DNA of 64,000 bases, taken from contig JBAWEQ010000194.1 of the NCBI GenBank assembly GCA_049591295.1, positions 14,424 through 78,423 on the forward strand, written 5' to 3'. The position numbers and the translations under genes were made by a program. Below, piece after piece: positions 1-8,097 of this stretch; position 1 is the stretch's first letter, and each line of letters begins with the position of its first letter. This stretch comes from DTPS01 sp049591295. GTDB lineage: Bacteria; Acidobacteriota; UBA4820; DSQY01. The notes below the pieces were generated by a model. That model had not been told where the DNA came from. It saw nothing but the letters and a program-made list of their open reading frames with translations, and ran no database searches.

Positions 1-23
1 AGCCGGGGCCCGAAGGCCCCGGC
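1..23 (-). terminator. Hairpin terminator downstream of sat
   Basis: A perfect 9-bp GC stem (positions 2-10 pairing with 15-23) closes a four-base loop that reads UUCG on the minus strand. It lies 27 bases beyond the sat stop codon. Any U-tract would lie outside the window, so the terminator call rests on the hairpin and its position. Confidence 0.65.
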
Positions 24-49
24 GATCCCCCCGTAATTATTGGAGTCGC

Positions 50-1327
50 TTAGCGCTTCTTGTTGGCGTCTCCCGTGGCCGCGCCGTGAAGCTTCACTTC
101 CACCTTCTCTTCGAGGTGGTCGTAGTACTCCTTCAGAACGGCGATGACCTCGGGCTTGGAGAACTCCTTCGGGACGGGCTTGCCTTCGCTCATGAGCTTG
201 CGGAGGAGGGTGCCGGAAAGCAGGAGCCTGGCGCCGCCCTTGTAGTTGCCCTCGTCGTCGATAATGGCCTTGCTCTCGTGCGGGCAGGTCTTCATGGAGG
301 CCATGGTGCCGCACTCGTAGCAGTAGAAGGTCCAGTCCATGCAGAGGGGCTTGAGCTGGAGGGCGTCGGGCGGGATCTCGAGGAAGATCTTCTGGGCGTC
401 GAACGGGCCGTAGTAGTCACCCACGCCGGCGTGGTCGCGTCCCACGATGAGGTGGGAGCAGCCGTAGTTCTGCCGGAACACGGCGTGGAGCAGCGCCTCG
501 CGGGGTCCGGCGTACCGCATGTCGAGGGGGTAGCCGGCCATGGCCACGCGCTCCTTGCGGAAGTACTTGTTGACCAGGGCGTCGATGGCCTTCACGCGCA
601 CGTCGGCCGGTATGTCGCCGGGCTTGAGCTTGCCCACGAGCTGGTGGATGTAGACGCCGTCGCAGACCTCGATGGCGATCCAGGCCAGGTAGGCGTGGGA
701 GCCGTGCATGGGGTTGCGGAGCTGGAGGGCGGCCACCGTGTTCCATCCGCGCTCCTCGAACATCTTGCGGGACTCGGCGGGGCGCTGGTAGAGGCCCTTG
801 AACTGCTCGGGAAAGTAGGACTCGGAGAGCACCTTGACGGGGCCGGCCAGGTTCACGTCGGCCTGGTCCATGACCATCTTCACGCCGGGGTGGGCCATGT
901 CGGTGGTCTTGAAGACCTTCTGGCACTCGTAGGCCTTGTCGATGGTGTACTTCTCGGTCACCTTCATGGTGGCCATGAGCGTGTCGGTCTCCGTATCCCA
1001 GAGAGCCACTTCCTCATTGGGCCCGATGGAATCAGCCAGGGCCTTGGTCGCCGAGAGGGTGATGGGAATGGGCCAGAAGAGGCCGTTCTTGCTGGGCATC
1101 TTGTACTCGTCGCAGACGCCTTTCCAGTCGGCCTGGCCCATGAAGCCATCGAGGGGCGTGAAGCCGCCGATGCCCATCATGATCAGGTCGCCGGTCTCGC
1201 GGCTGGTGATGGGAACCCTCTTGAGGCCCTGGGCCTTCTTGATCTCGTCTTCCTTGGCCTTTCCTTCGAGCAGAAGGCACTTGAGTTCTTTACTGCCGTG
1301 TGGGGGTACCAGTTTGCTCATCGACAA
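50..1327 (-). CDS. sat: Sulfate adenylyltransferase (ATP sulfurylase), dissimilatory type
   Basis: Sat interconverts sulfate + ATP and adenosine phosphosulfate (APS) + pyrophosphate in the cytoplasm, the first step of sulfate reduction or, in reverse, the ATP-yielding step of sulfur oxidation. The 425-residue protein has the usual length of the homo-oligomeric bacterial/archaeal enzyme. Visible motifs are the nucleotide-binding QLRNPMHGSH at residues 202-211, VGRDHAGVGDYYG near residue 300, and a CYECG...CPH metal-binding segment near 345. The ATG is preceded by GAGGAGG about 5 bases upstream (minus strand). It lies downstream of dsrN on the same strand with a 234-base gap that holds its own candidate promoter. 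No APS reductase genes are in the window, so the direction of the pathway cannot be read here. Confidence 0.96.
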   Translation of the reverse strand: MSMSKLVPPHGSKELKCLLLEGKAKEDEIKKAQGLKRVPITSRETGDLIMMGIGGFTPLDGFMGQADWKGVCDEYKMPSKNGLFWPIPITLSATKALADSIGPNEEVALWDTETDTLMATMKVTEKYTIDKAYECQKVFKTTDMAHPGVKMVMDQADVNLAGPVKVLSESYFPEQFKGLYQRPAESRKMFEERGWNTVAALQLRNPMHGSHAYLAWIAIEVCDGVYIHQLVGKLKPGDIPADVRVKAIDALVNKYFRKERVAMAGYPLDMRYAGPREALLHAVFRQNYGCSHLIVGRDHAGVGDYYGPFDAQKIFLEIPPDALQLKPLCMDWTFYCYECGTMASMKTCPHESKAIIDDEGNYKGGARLLLSGTLLRKLMSEGKPVPKEFSKPEVIAVLKEYYDHLEEKVEVKLHGAATGDANKKR

Positions 1328-1454
1328 CCTCCTCGATAGTTGGCCTCGGCCGGTCCTTTGCGAACGATCGCCGCCACAGGCGGCATGATGCGGAGCCCCC
1401 CTCCGCTAGGGCCTGACATGGCCCTTAAGGCCCTACAGCCGTTCTCCGTCTCCA

Positions 1455-1489
1455 ATCATAGGGTTCCCACGTTAGGGTAGTTACCCAAC
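1455..1489 (-). promoter_or_regulatory. Candidate sat promoter with palindromic operator
   Basis: On the minus strand a TATGAT -10-like hexamer (1455-1460) lies 10 bases downstream of a near-perfect 19-base palindrome at 1471-1489, GTTAGGGTAGTTACCCAAC on the plus strand. The palindrome covers the place of the -35 box, and no good -35 hexamer is visible at 17 +/- 1. That is typical of an activator-dependent promoter or an operator. I do not recognise the site: it does not resemble the Rex or HcpR consensus. Confidence 0.4.
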
Positions 1490-1561
1490 ACGGGCACTGG
1501 CGGGGTGGGATGTGTCAAATGGCTCGCGCCACTTTTCTGCATCTCTCTAAGCACTGATAAA

Positions 1562-2959
1562 TTAGCCCTTACAGAGGCGGGCGAAATCACCAGCGATCGA
1601 GAGTAACGAATTGGTCCACTCTGGAGTGGCCAGGGCGTGCAGGTGGGTGTAGCTGGCCCATACGCGGCCCACCACCACGCCGTCACGACCGGCTAGGACG
1701 CCCGTTCCCCGCTTGACGGAGCAAGCCGTTGGAGGAGGGGTTCCGGACGCAAGGATCCTCGAATAGTGGAATTCATGGCCCTTCAGACGGGTCCCTGGTG
1801 CAAAGAACGGGTTGTCCCGGTCCACCTCCAGTTCGGCGTAACCGTGGCCCTGCGGCCTGGCCGTCACCTCCACCTCGAAGGGAAGCACCCCCGCCATCGG
1901 GTAGCGCCCGCCATGCCAGTGGAGGGCCTGGGACAGGAACATGAGCCCTCCGCACTCCGCGTAGATGGGCAATCCCCTCTCGGCGGCCTGCCGCACGGAA
2001 GCGAGGAAGCTGATGTTCTCGCCCAGGGCAGCGCCGTGCGTCTCTGGGAAGCCTCCACCGATGTAGAGGGCCTGGAGTCCCGGAGGAAGGGCCTGGTCGC
2101 GCAGGGCCGAGACGGGGACCAGCTGGGCGCCGCCCCGTTCGAGAGACTCGAGGTTCTCGGGATAATAGAAGGTGAAGGCTGAATCCTGAACGTAGCCGAT
2201 CTTCACGCCCCCCGACCCGGCCGGAGGGTGTCCGGCGGGAGCCGGAACGGGCAGGGGAGGGGCAGCCGCGGCGATGGCCGCGAGCCGGTCCAGGTCGAGG
2301 TGGCCTTCCAGGAGCCTCAACAGGTTGCTCTCCAATTCGCCGATGCGGGGATGCTCGCTGGGGGTCACGAGTCCCAGGTGCCGTCCGGGGAGCACGGCTT
2401 CCCCCGGCGCGCGGGGCAGCACGCCCAGGACGGGGATTCCGCAGGTCTCCTCGATGGCCTGGCACAGGACCGCCTCGTGGCGTTTGCCGGCTACCTGGTT
2501 CAGCACGACGCCGGCGAGATGGACGGCGGGGTCCATGGCCTGGCAGCCCAACACGTAGGCCGCCGCCGTGCGCGTGACCTTGGTCGCGTTGACGACCAGG
2601 ATCACCGGGGCTTGAATGGCCTTGGCCAACTCCGCCGTGCTGTGCGTTCCGGCCGAATCGACCCCATCGTAGAGCCCCCGGTTCCCCTCGATCACATTCA
2701 GGCCTCCGCGGGTGGCGTGGCGGCAGAAGGAATCGGTCGCGATGTCGAATCCCATGAGGTAGCTGTCCAGGTTTCGGGCCGGTCGGCCCGAGGCCCAGGA
2801 GAGCCAGGCCGCGTCGATGTAATCGGGCCCCTTCTTGAAGGCCGCCACCTCCCCGCCGGCCCGCCGGAAGGACAGGAGCAGGCCGAGCGAGAGGAGGGTT
2901 TTCCCGGAGTCGCCGCCCAGTCCGGCCACCACGATGCGAGGCGCCCGATCGGCTTTCAT
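1562..2959 (-). CDS. dsrN: DsrN-type siroheme amidase (CobB/CbiA family)
   Basis: A 465-residue ATP-dependent, glutamine-using amidase of the cobyrinate a,c-diamide synthase family. The N-terminal half has a P-loop-like GLGGDSGKT (residues 13-21). The C-terminal half is a class-I-like glutamine amidotransferase with the nucleophile in YAECGGLMFL (Cys336). DsrN proteins are CbiA relatives that amidate siroheme for dissimilatory sulfite reductase. I prefer DsrN over cobalamin CbiA because the gene lies between a sigma54 regulator and sat, with no other cobalamin genes nearby. Family membership is clear and the substrate is inferred from context. Its ATG overlaps the regulator's stop by four bases (ATGA), so the two are translationally coupled. 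Confidence 0.8.
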   Translation of the reverse strand: MKADRAPRIVVAGLGGDSGKTLLSLGLLLSFRRAGGEVAAFKKGPDYIDAAWLSWASGRPARNLDSYLMGFDIATDSFCRHATRGGLNVIEGNRGLYDGVDSAGTHSTAELAKAIQAPVILVVNATKVTRTAAAYVLGCQAMDPAVHLAGVVLNQVAGKRHEAVLCQAIEETCGIPVLGVLPRAPGEAVLPGRHLGLVTPSEHPRIGELESNLLRLLEGHLDLDRLAAIAAAAPPLPVPAPAGHPPAGSGGVKIGYVQDSAFTFYYPENLESLERGGAQLVPVSALRDQALPPGLQALYIGGGFPETHGAALGENISFLASVRQAAERGLPIYAECGGLMFLSQALHWHGGRYPMAGVLPFEVEVTARPQGHGYAELEVDRDNPFFAPGTRLKGHEFHYSRILASGTPPPTACSVKRGTGVLAGRDGVVVGRVWASYTHLHALATPEWTNSLLSIAGDFARLCKG

Positions 2960-4311
2960 GGGCCGTCTCCCGGTGAAAGCAGACCATAGCGGCGCATTTT
3001 TCTCAGAAGGGTGGAGCGGTGGATGCCGAGCTCCTTCGCCGCGCGGCTCCGGTTGTTGGCGTGGCTAGCGAGGGCGGCGCGGATCGCCTCCACCTCCAGG
3101 CGCACAAGGCCCCGGTCCTCCCCCTCGGCCGGCTTGGCGGGAAGCCCAGCGCACTCGGCCACGTGCGGCGGCAGGCATTCGATCTGGATCTCCGATTCGT
3201 TGCAGAGAATGAAGGCCCTCTCGATGAGGTTCTCCAGCTCGCGGATGTTGCCCGGGTAGTCGTAGCGGAGCAGCGCGGACAGTGCCTCGGGAGTCACGTC
3301 CAGGATGGGCTTGCCCGTCGCCTCACGGAACCGCTGGATGAAGTGGCGGACGAGCAGCGGGATGTCCTCGGGGCGCTTGGAAAGGGCGGGCAGGGTGATC
3401 TGAAGGACGTTGAGGCGAAAGAAGAGATCCTCCCGGAAACCCCCCTCGCGAACCATGGCGTCCAGGTCCCTGTGGGTCGCCGTGATGACCCGCACGTCGG
3501 CCTTGAGCGTGAGGTTGGAGCCGAGGGGCTCGTAACTCTTCTCCTGGAGAAAGCGCAGCAGCTTGACCTGGAGGCTCTTCGGCAGGTCGCCCACTTCGTC
3601 GAGGAACAGCGTGCCGCCCTCCGCTTGGGCAATGCGGCCCGCCTTGTCGCGCTTGGCGTCCGTAAAGGCGCCTCGTCGATAGCCGAAGAGCTCCGATTCC
3701 AGCAAGGTCTCCGGCAGGGCCGCGCAGTTGACCGCCACGAACGGCCTGCGGCGCCTGGCCCCGTGGTTGTGGATGGCCTTGGCGACCAGCTCCTTCCCCG
3801 TTCCGCTCGCGCCGGTGATGAGGATCGTGCTGGTGCTCTCGGAGACCGCTGGCAGGATCTGAAAGATCCGGTTCATGGCCGGGTTCCGGCTGACGATGTC
3901 CTCGAACTGGTACTGGCCGTCGAGCTTGCGCTTGAGCGCCTCCACGTGGGAGATGTCTCTGAACACCTCGACCCCGCCCAAGAGCTGGCCCTCGCCGGTC
4001 TTGAGCGGCGCGGTGCTCAGGGCGACCAGCACGGCCTGTCCGTCCTTGCGGTGGATGCGCACCCGGCCGTTCTGGGCCCTCTCCCCCGTGGCGATGCTCC
4101 GGCGCAAGGGGCACACGGTCTTGCACAGGTTGGTCCGGAAGATGGAGTCGCAACGGCGCCCCAGGACCTCCTCCTCACGAAATCCCGTGATCCGCTCGGC
4201 GGCCTTGTTGAAGGAGGTGACCAGTCCTGAAGGATCCACCGTGAAGATCCCCTGGTCCACCACGTCCAGTACGAGAGGGAAGTAACGGGAGTCCAGCCTC
4301 TTCTGGTCCAT
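2956..4311 (-). CDS. Sigma54-dependent activator with Cys-PAS domain (EBP 1)
   Basis: A 451-residue enhancer-binding protein that should remodel sigma54-RNA polymerase at -24/-12 promoters. Order of domains: PAS (about 12-125), AAA+ ATPase (about 135-375) with Walker A GASGTGKE at 167-174 and Walker B TLFLDEVGD at 234-242, and a C-terminal Fis-type helix-turn-helix (AAKELGIHRSTLLRKM). The sigma54-contact loop reads GAFTDA (214-219) instead of GAFTGA. The PAS contains Cys54, Cys63 and Cys67 (C-x8-C-x3-C), the same triad as in the two other EBPs of this window, which suggests an Fe-S, metal or thiol sensor. It is divergent from the Hmc-like operon, whose sigma54 promoter lies 240 bases away, and is the natural candidate for its activator. 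Confidence 0.93.
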   Translation of the reverse strand: MDQKRLDSRYFPLVLDVVDQGIFTVDPSGLVTSFNKAAERITGFREEEVLGRRCDSIFRTNLCKTVCPLRRSIATGERAQNGRVRIHRKDGQAVLVALSTAPLKTGEGQLLGGVEVFRDISHVEALKRKLDGQYQFEDIVSRNPAMNRIFQILPAVSESTSTILITGASGTGKELVAKAIHNHGARRRRPFVAVNCAALPETLLESELFGYRRGAFTDAKRDKAGRIAQAEGGTLFLDEVGDLPKSLQVKLLRFLQEKSYEPLGSNLTLKADVRVITATHRDLDAMVREGGFREDLFFRLNVLQITLPALSKRPEDIPLLVRHFIQRFREATGKPILDVTPEALSALLRYDYPGNIRELENLIERAFILCNESEIQIECLPPHVAECAGLPAKPAEGEDRGLVRLEVEAIRAALASHANNRSRAAKELGIHRSTLLRKMRRYGLLSPGDGP

Positions 4312-4393
4312 GCCCCAGTCCTCAGGACCCGGGGCCGCGCCGGCGGCCCTCCCCGGGTCCGTACACCAAGGCTAAGGCGTCGGCGTAGCACAT

Positions 4394-4408
4394 TGCAACA
4401 CTGTCGCA
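4394..4408. promoter_or_regulatory. Dyad, candidate EBP binding site
   Basis: TGCAACA-C-TGTCGCA forms a 7-1-7 inverted repeat with one mismatch. It lies about 160 bases upstream of the -24/-12 promoter, the usual place for an enhancer, and about 80 bases from the divergent EBP start. Its use by EBP 1 is an inference. Confidence 0.35.
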
Positions 4409-4552
4409 CGCCCCTGCCGCAGAGTGCGTCGTATGGCGCTCCCACCGGCCGCATCTTCCTCCCCTCGTCGATATGGTCCGGCGGCTTGAGGCTCAAGGCG
4501 TTAGTGCCGGATAACGCCCCCCGCAAAGGGGCAGGGCGGATGGTCCCAGTAG

Positions 4553-4568
4553 TGGCATCCGGAATGCA
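4553..4568 (+). promoter_or_regulatory. Sigma54 (-24/-12) promoter of the Hmc-like operon
   Basis: TGGCAT-N5-ATGCA keeps the invariant GG (4554-4555) and GC (4566-4567) exactly 12 bases apart and matches the TGGCAC-N5-TTGCA consensus at most other positions. Transcription would begin near 4579, about 53 bases before the ATG at 4632. Two sigma54 activator genes flank the operon. Confidence 0.75.
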
Positions 4569-4631
4569 CTGGGGCGGACGGGGCTGGAGAAGCACCAAAA
4601 TCACCGAATCGGCCCAAGAAGGAGAGCATCC

Positions 4632-5069
4632 ATGGCGTTGAAAACGAGGTTGGAGCGCTACAAGGCCTTCTCCACCGGCCAGGTGGCCCGCTTCTGCTTC
4701 GTGACCCCGGAGACCATCCTGAACTGGATTCGGGCCAACCAAATTAAAGCCCAGCGCACCGCAGGCGGGCAGTACCGGATCCGCCTGGAGGACCTGAGGA
4801 CCTTCATGCTGGAACGGGGCATGGAGACGGCTCTGCTGGACGAAGAGAAGGACGTGCGGCCCTTCTGCTGGGAGTTCCACTGTCAGGGGAGCCTGCAAGG
4901 CGAGGCGTGCGATACGTGCCTCATCCATCGCTCCGGGGCCCTGAACTGCTGGCAGCTCCACGGCCTGCTGCCCCTGACCGCGCGCCGCTTCCGCGACTGC
5001 GAGGAATGCGACTACTACCAGCGCTTCGCCCACGAGAGTTCGTCGGGCGAAGAGTGCGACGAGACGTGA
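4632..5069 (+). CDS. HTH regulator with C-terminal two-CW-like cysteine domain
   Basis: A 145-residue protein. Residues 12-60 resemble a MerR/excisionase winged helix (STGQVARFCFVTPETILNWI, then GGQYRIRLEDLRTFM). The rest is cysteine-rich, with Cys79, 84, 93, 96, 106, 123 and 126 in the order CW...C...C..C...CW...C..C-YY, the layout of two-CW domains found in signalling proteins. The domain may bind a metal or Fe-S cluster and act as a redox sensor. GGAGAG lies 5 bases before the ATG. As the first gene behind the sigma54 promoter and 35 bases before the HmcF-like gene, it is probably co-transcribed with the redox complex and may feed back on it. Function is inferred only. Confidence 0.75.
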   Translation: MALKTRLERYKAFSTGQVARFCFVTPETILNWIRANQIKAQRTAGGQYRIRLEDLRTFMLERGMETALLDEEKDVRPFCWEFHCQGSLQGEACDTCLIHRSGALNCWQLHGLLPLTARRFRDCEECDYYQRFAHESSSGEECDET

Positions 5070-5104
5070 GACCAGGCACCGCTTCATACCCGAGGGGAGG
5101 TTCC

Positions 5105-6565
5105 ATGGCACAGGATCAGCCCGCAGCGATTGGACAACAGGCGGCAAAGACGGTGACGCCGGCGGCGCCGGCCGCGCCGGCCGCCAGCAAGGTCAAGGCG
5201 CCGCCGCCGCTCTTGCCCCACCAAATCCTGGGAACGAGCTACTACGTGGAGCGCCTCTACCCGGGCGATAAGGTCAAGCGCTTCCTGGAGATCATGGCCG
5301 CCGTCCTCCAGCACAGCAACTACGGGCAGCTCCTGGACACTTATTCGCGGGTGGGGGCCAAGTGCGCCAACTGCGCGGTGGCCTGCCAGATCTACGTCAA
5401 GACCCGCGACCCCAAGGACGTGCCCTGCTACCGTTCCAATCTGCTGCTGGAGATCTACCGGCGGCACTTCACCTTCCGGGGGGTGCTCCAGAGCAAGATC
5501 ACGGGGAGCGTTTTCCTCACCGACGAGAAGATCACGGAGCTGGCCGAGTCGGTCTACCACTGCACGGCCTGCCGCCGCTGCTCCTTCGAGTGCCCCATGG
5601 GCATCGACCACGGCCTGGTCACCCACCTGGCCCGGTACATCCTGAGCGAGATGGACATCATCCCGAAAGCCCTCGTGGTGGCCACGCGGGAGCAGCTTGA
5701 GGGGAAGACGGGCAACACCTCGGCCATCCCCGTCCCAGCCCTCCTCGACACCCTGGAGTTCCTTCAAGACGACATCAAGGACGAAAAGGGAGTGGATGTA
5801 AGCTTCCCCGTGGATCAGGAGGGCCGGGAGTTCGTCTTCTTTCCCGCCGTGAGTGATTACCTGTTGGAGGCGGAGACGCTTAAGGGGATCGCCGTCACCT
5901 TCCACGCCGCGGGGGAGACGGACCGTTGGACCATCGGCACGGGCTATTACGACGGGATCAACTACGGCCTCTTCTACAGCGACTGGTGCGCCGAGCGCAT
6001 CATCCAGAAGGAGATCGAAGAGACCAAACGGCTCAAGGGGAAGAAGATCCTCATCGGAGAGTGCGGCCACGCCTCGCGGAGCGCCAAGCTCTTCGTGCCC
6101 TCCTTCGGGGGCGGCAAGGCGGCGCTGCCCGTCATGAACATCATGGAGGTCACGCTGGACATGCTGAGGCGGGGGAAGCTCAAGCTCAACCCCGACGTCG
6201 TCACGGAGCGGGTGACCTACCACGACCCCTGCAACATCGCCCGCACCGGGTGGATCATCGACCAGCCGCGAGAGATCCTCCGCTCCTTCTGCAAGAACTA
6301 CGTGGACATGGAGCCCAAGGGGGCCAAGAACTACTGCTGCGGCGGGGGCGGCGGCACGGTCTCGGTGGACGAGATCCGCTCGTACCGTACTAAGACCACC
6401 GGATTCATGAAGGCGGAGCAAATCCGCGCCACCGGAGCGCACTACGTGGTGGCCCCCTGCGCCAACTGCAAGAAGCAGCTCAGGGAGGTCTGCGAAGACA
6501 ACGGACTGGTAGGGGTCGAGGTGGTGGGCCTCCACGACCTCATCTACAAGGCCATCGTGCTGTAA
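5105..6565 (+). CDS. HmcF/DsrK-like HdrD-family Fe-S protein
   Basis: A 486-residue cytoplasmic-facing subunit of a membrane redox complex. Two 4Fe-4S ferredoxin-type segments start at Cys87 (CANCAVAC) and Cys153 (CTACRRCSFECP). The two C-terminal CCG segments supply the cysteines of the noncubane cluster of HdrB/HdrD: Cys320 (GECGHAS), Cys376 (HDPCN), Cys411-412 (NYCCGGGGG) and Cys452/455 (APCANC). In this family the cluster acts on a disulfide or trisulfide such as DsrC. The first 35 residues are an Ala/Pro-rich tail. The start is the ATG after GGGGAGG; longer upstream frames are shadows of the HTH gene. Gene order (F, E, B, C) and the NrfD partner fit Hmc better than Dsr, though the sequence alone does not separate HmcF from DsrK. 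Confidence 0.88.
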   Translation: MAQDQPAAIGQQAAKTVTPAAPAAPAASKVKAPPPLLPHQILGTSYYVERLYPGDKVKRFLEIMAAVLQHSNYGQLLDTYSRVGAKCANCAVACQIYVKTRDPKDVPCYRSNLLLEIYRRHFTFRGVLQSKITGSVFLTDEKITELAESVYHCTACRRCSFECPMGIDHGLVTHLARYILSEMDIIPKALVVATREQLEGKTGNTSAIPVPALLDTLEFLQDDIKDEKGVDVSFPVDQEGREFVFFPAVSDYLLEAETLKGIAVTFHAAGETDRWTIGTGYYDGINYGLFYSDWCAERIIQKEIEETKRLKGKKILIGECGHASRSAKLFVPSFGGGKAALPVMNIMEVTLDMLRRGKLKLNPDVVTERVTYHDPCNIARTGWIIDQPREILRSFCKNYVDMEPKGAKNYCCGGGGGTVSVDEIRSYRTKTTGFMKAEQIRATGAHYVVAPCANCKKQLREVCEDNGLVGVEVVGLHDLIYKAIVL

Positions 6566-6583
6566 TTCTGGGGGGACCGGCTC

Positions 6584-7288
6584 ATGGGAAATGTGACTCA
6601 CTTCGTCAGAGGGCCGCTGCTCGTCTTCGCCTTCATGGTGTTCTTCCTGGGCATCCTGCGGCAGGTCGTGATGACCGTCGTGGAGCTCTGGAGGGCCTAC
6701 GAAAAGGCAGGCGACCAGCACGTGCCCGTCAGCTTCCTCTTCAAGCGCAGCCTGGGATGGATCGTTCCCGTGAACGCGCTGCGCGGGACCCGGACCTTCT
6801 ACACCTTCGCCTCGCTCCTCTTCCATGTGGGGATGTTGCTCGTGCCCCTCTTCCTGGCCGGCCACGTGGAGCTGATCCGGAAGGGCATCGGCCTCTCGTG
6901 GCCCACGCTGCCTCCCGGCGTGTCAGACGGGCTCACCCTGGCCGCCCTGCTGGGGCTCGCCGCCCTGGCTTTCCTCAGGCTGGTGGATCGCGCCTCCAGG
7001 ACGCTCGGGACCTTCCAGGATTGGTTCCTGCTCGCCCTCTGCTTTATCGCCTTTCTCTCGGGCTACTGGGTGGCCCACCCGGCCACGAATCCGCTGCCCT
7101 TCACCGTCATCTATTTGGTCCACCTCTTGGGCGCCGAACTGATCCTGCTGCTCGTCCCCTTCACGAAGTTGGCCCACGCCGCGCTCTTCCCCTTCACGAG
7201 GATCTCCTGGGAGCTGGGCTGGCACTTCGTTCCGGGCGCCGGAGCGAAGGTGCGCGCATCCCTGGGAAAGGCAGGTGAGCCGGTATGA
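6584..7288 (+). CDS. Membrane cytochrome b subunit (HmcE/DsrM/NarI-like)
   Basis: A 234-residue protein with about five membrane helices (segments near residues 10-30, 65-90, 115-130, 150-170 and 185-205). It resembles the gamma subunit of respiratory nitrate reductase as found in HmcE and DsrM. Histidines in the helices (for example FHVGMLL and VHLLGAEL) could bind haem b. It would pass electrons between the membrane (menaquinone or the NrfD-like subunit) and the HdrD-type partner encoded 18 bases upstream. The next gene starts four bases before its stop (ATGA). Confidence 0.82.
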   Translation: MGNVTHFVRGPLLVFAFMVFFLGILRQVVMTVVELWRAYEKAGDQHVPVSFLFKRSLGWIVPVNALRGTRTFYTFASLLFHVGMLLVPLFLAGHVELIRKGIGLSWPTLPPGVSDGLTLAALLGLAALAFLRLVDRASRTLGTFQDWFLLALCFIAFLSGYWVAHPATNPLPFTVIYLVHLLGAELILLLVPFTKLAHAALFPFTRISWELGWHFVPGAGAKVRASLGKAGEPV

Positions 7289-8097
7289 TCCAGAATCCCA
7301 CCATCCTGACCGACGTCACCAAGTGCATCGGCTGCGAGCAGTGCGTGGCCGCGTGCAAGAAAATCAACCACCTGCCGGCAGAGGGACCGCCTCCCCGCCC
7401 GGGCTCCACCCCCGACGGCCTCTCGGCCGACCGGTGGACGACGGTCATCCGGAAGCCCCACAACCACTTCGTGCGCAAACAGTGCCGCCACTGCGAACAG
7501 CCCGCCTGCGTCTCGGTCTGCCCCGTGGGGGCCCTCCAGAAGACGCCCGAAGGGCCGGTCATCTACGACAAGAGCATCTGCATGGGCTGCCGCTACTGCA
7601 TGCTGGGATGCCCCTTCGGGATCCCCCACTACGAGTGGACCTCCGCGGCTCCCTCCGTGCGCAAGTGCATCATGTGTTACCCCCACCTGAAGTCGGGTGA
7701 GGTGAAGGAGCCCGCCTGCGTCACGGCCTGCCCCACGAAAGCCACCCTCTTTGGAACCCGCGAGGAGATGCTGGCGGAAGCGCACAAGCGCCTGGCCGCC
7801 GAACCCAAGAAGTACATCCAGCGCGTCTGGGGCGAGAAGATCGTGGGCGGCACGTCGGTCCTGTACATCGCCGACATCTCCTTGGATTTCCTGGGCTGGA
7901 ACGACAGCAAGGAGCTGAGCGACGAGCCTCTGCCCCAGAAGACCTGGGCCGCACTCAAGATGGTGCCGTTCGAATTCGTGGGCATGGGGGCCCTGATGGG
8001 AGCCATCTATTGGATCATCGAGCGCCGCCGGGCTCTGGCCGGCCAGCACTCGGACAGCACGGACGCGGGGCAGGAGGAGGGGGGCCATGGAAAATAG
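7285..8097 (+). CDS. Four-cluster ferredoxin subunit with C-terminal membrane anchor (HmcB-like)
   Basis: A 270-residue electron-transfer subunit with four 4Fe-4S motifs in the order CIGCEQCVAAC, CRHCEQPACVSVCP, CMGCRYCMLGCP and CIMC...CVTACP, as in HmcB, HybA and NrfC. There is no Tat or Sec signal. A single hydrophobic helix near residues 225-245 followed by ERRR would anchor the C-terminus. The missing signal puts the clusters on the cytoplasmic side, unlike DsrO, although topology is not proven. It overlaps the upstream gene by 4 bases and the downstream one by 11, so it is part of a tight operon. Confidence 0.87.
   Translation: MIQNPTILTDVTKCIGCEQCVAACKKINHLPAEGPPPRPGSTPDGLSADRWTTVIRKPHNHFVRKQCRHCEQPACVSVCPVGALQKTPEGPVIYDKSICMGCRYCMLGCPFGIPHYEWTSAAPSVRKCIMCYPHLKSGEVKEPACVTACPTKATLFGTREEMLAEAHKRLAAEPKKYIQRVWGEKIVGGTSVLYIADISLDFLGWNDSKELSDEPLPQKTWAALKMVPFEFVGMGALMGAIYWIIERRRALAGQHSDSTDAGQEEGGHGK

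Larger units (their letters stand above)
4312..4631. promoter_or_regulatory. Divergent intergenic region between EBP 1 and the Hmc-like operon
   Basis: This 320-base gap has no open frame I would call a gene. It holds the dyad at 4394-4408 and the sigma54 promoter at 4553-4568 described separately. The 145 bases between them give room for DNA looping between an upstream activator site and the promoter. Confidence 0.6.

Noticed and set aside
86..1339. 417-residue plus-strand frame antisense to sat
   Set aside because: His/Gly/Val-rich composition with no domain; exact shadow of a gene with full family motifs.
1562..2959. Cobalamin CobB/CbiA as the name for this amidase
   Set aside because: Family fits, but no cobalamin genes are near and the sat/sigma54 context favours DsrN; kept as an alternative.
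4907..5104. N-terminal extension of the HmcF-like protein upstream of 5105
   Set aside because: It runs through the HTH gene in another frame; ATG 5105 has GGGGAGG before it.
5084..6865. 593-residue minus-strand frame over the HmcF-like gene
   Set aside because: Low-complexity His/Asp/Val translation; the plus strand has all cluster cysteines.
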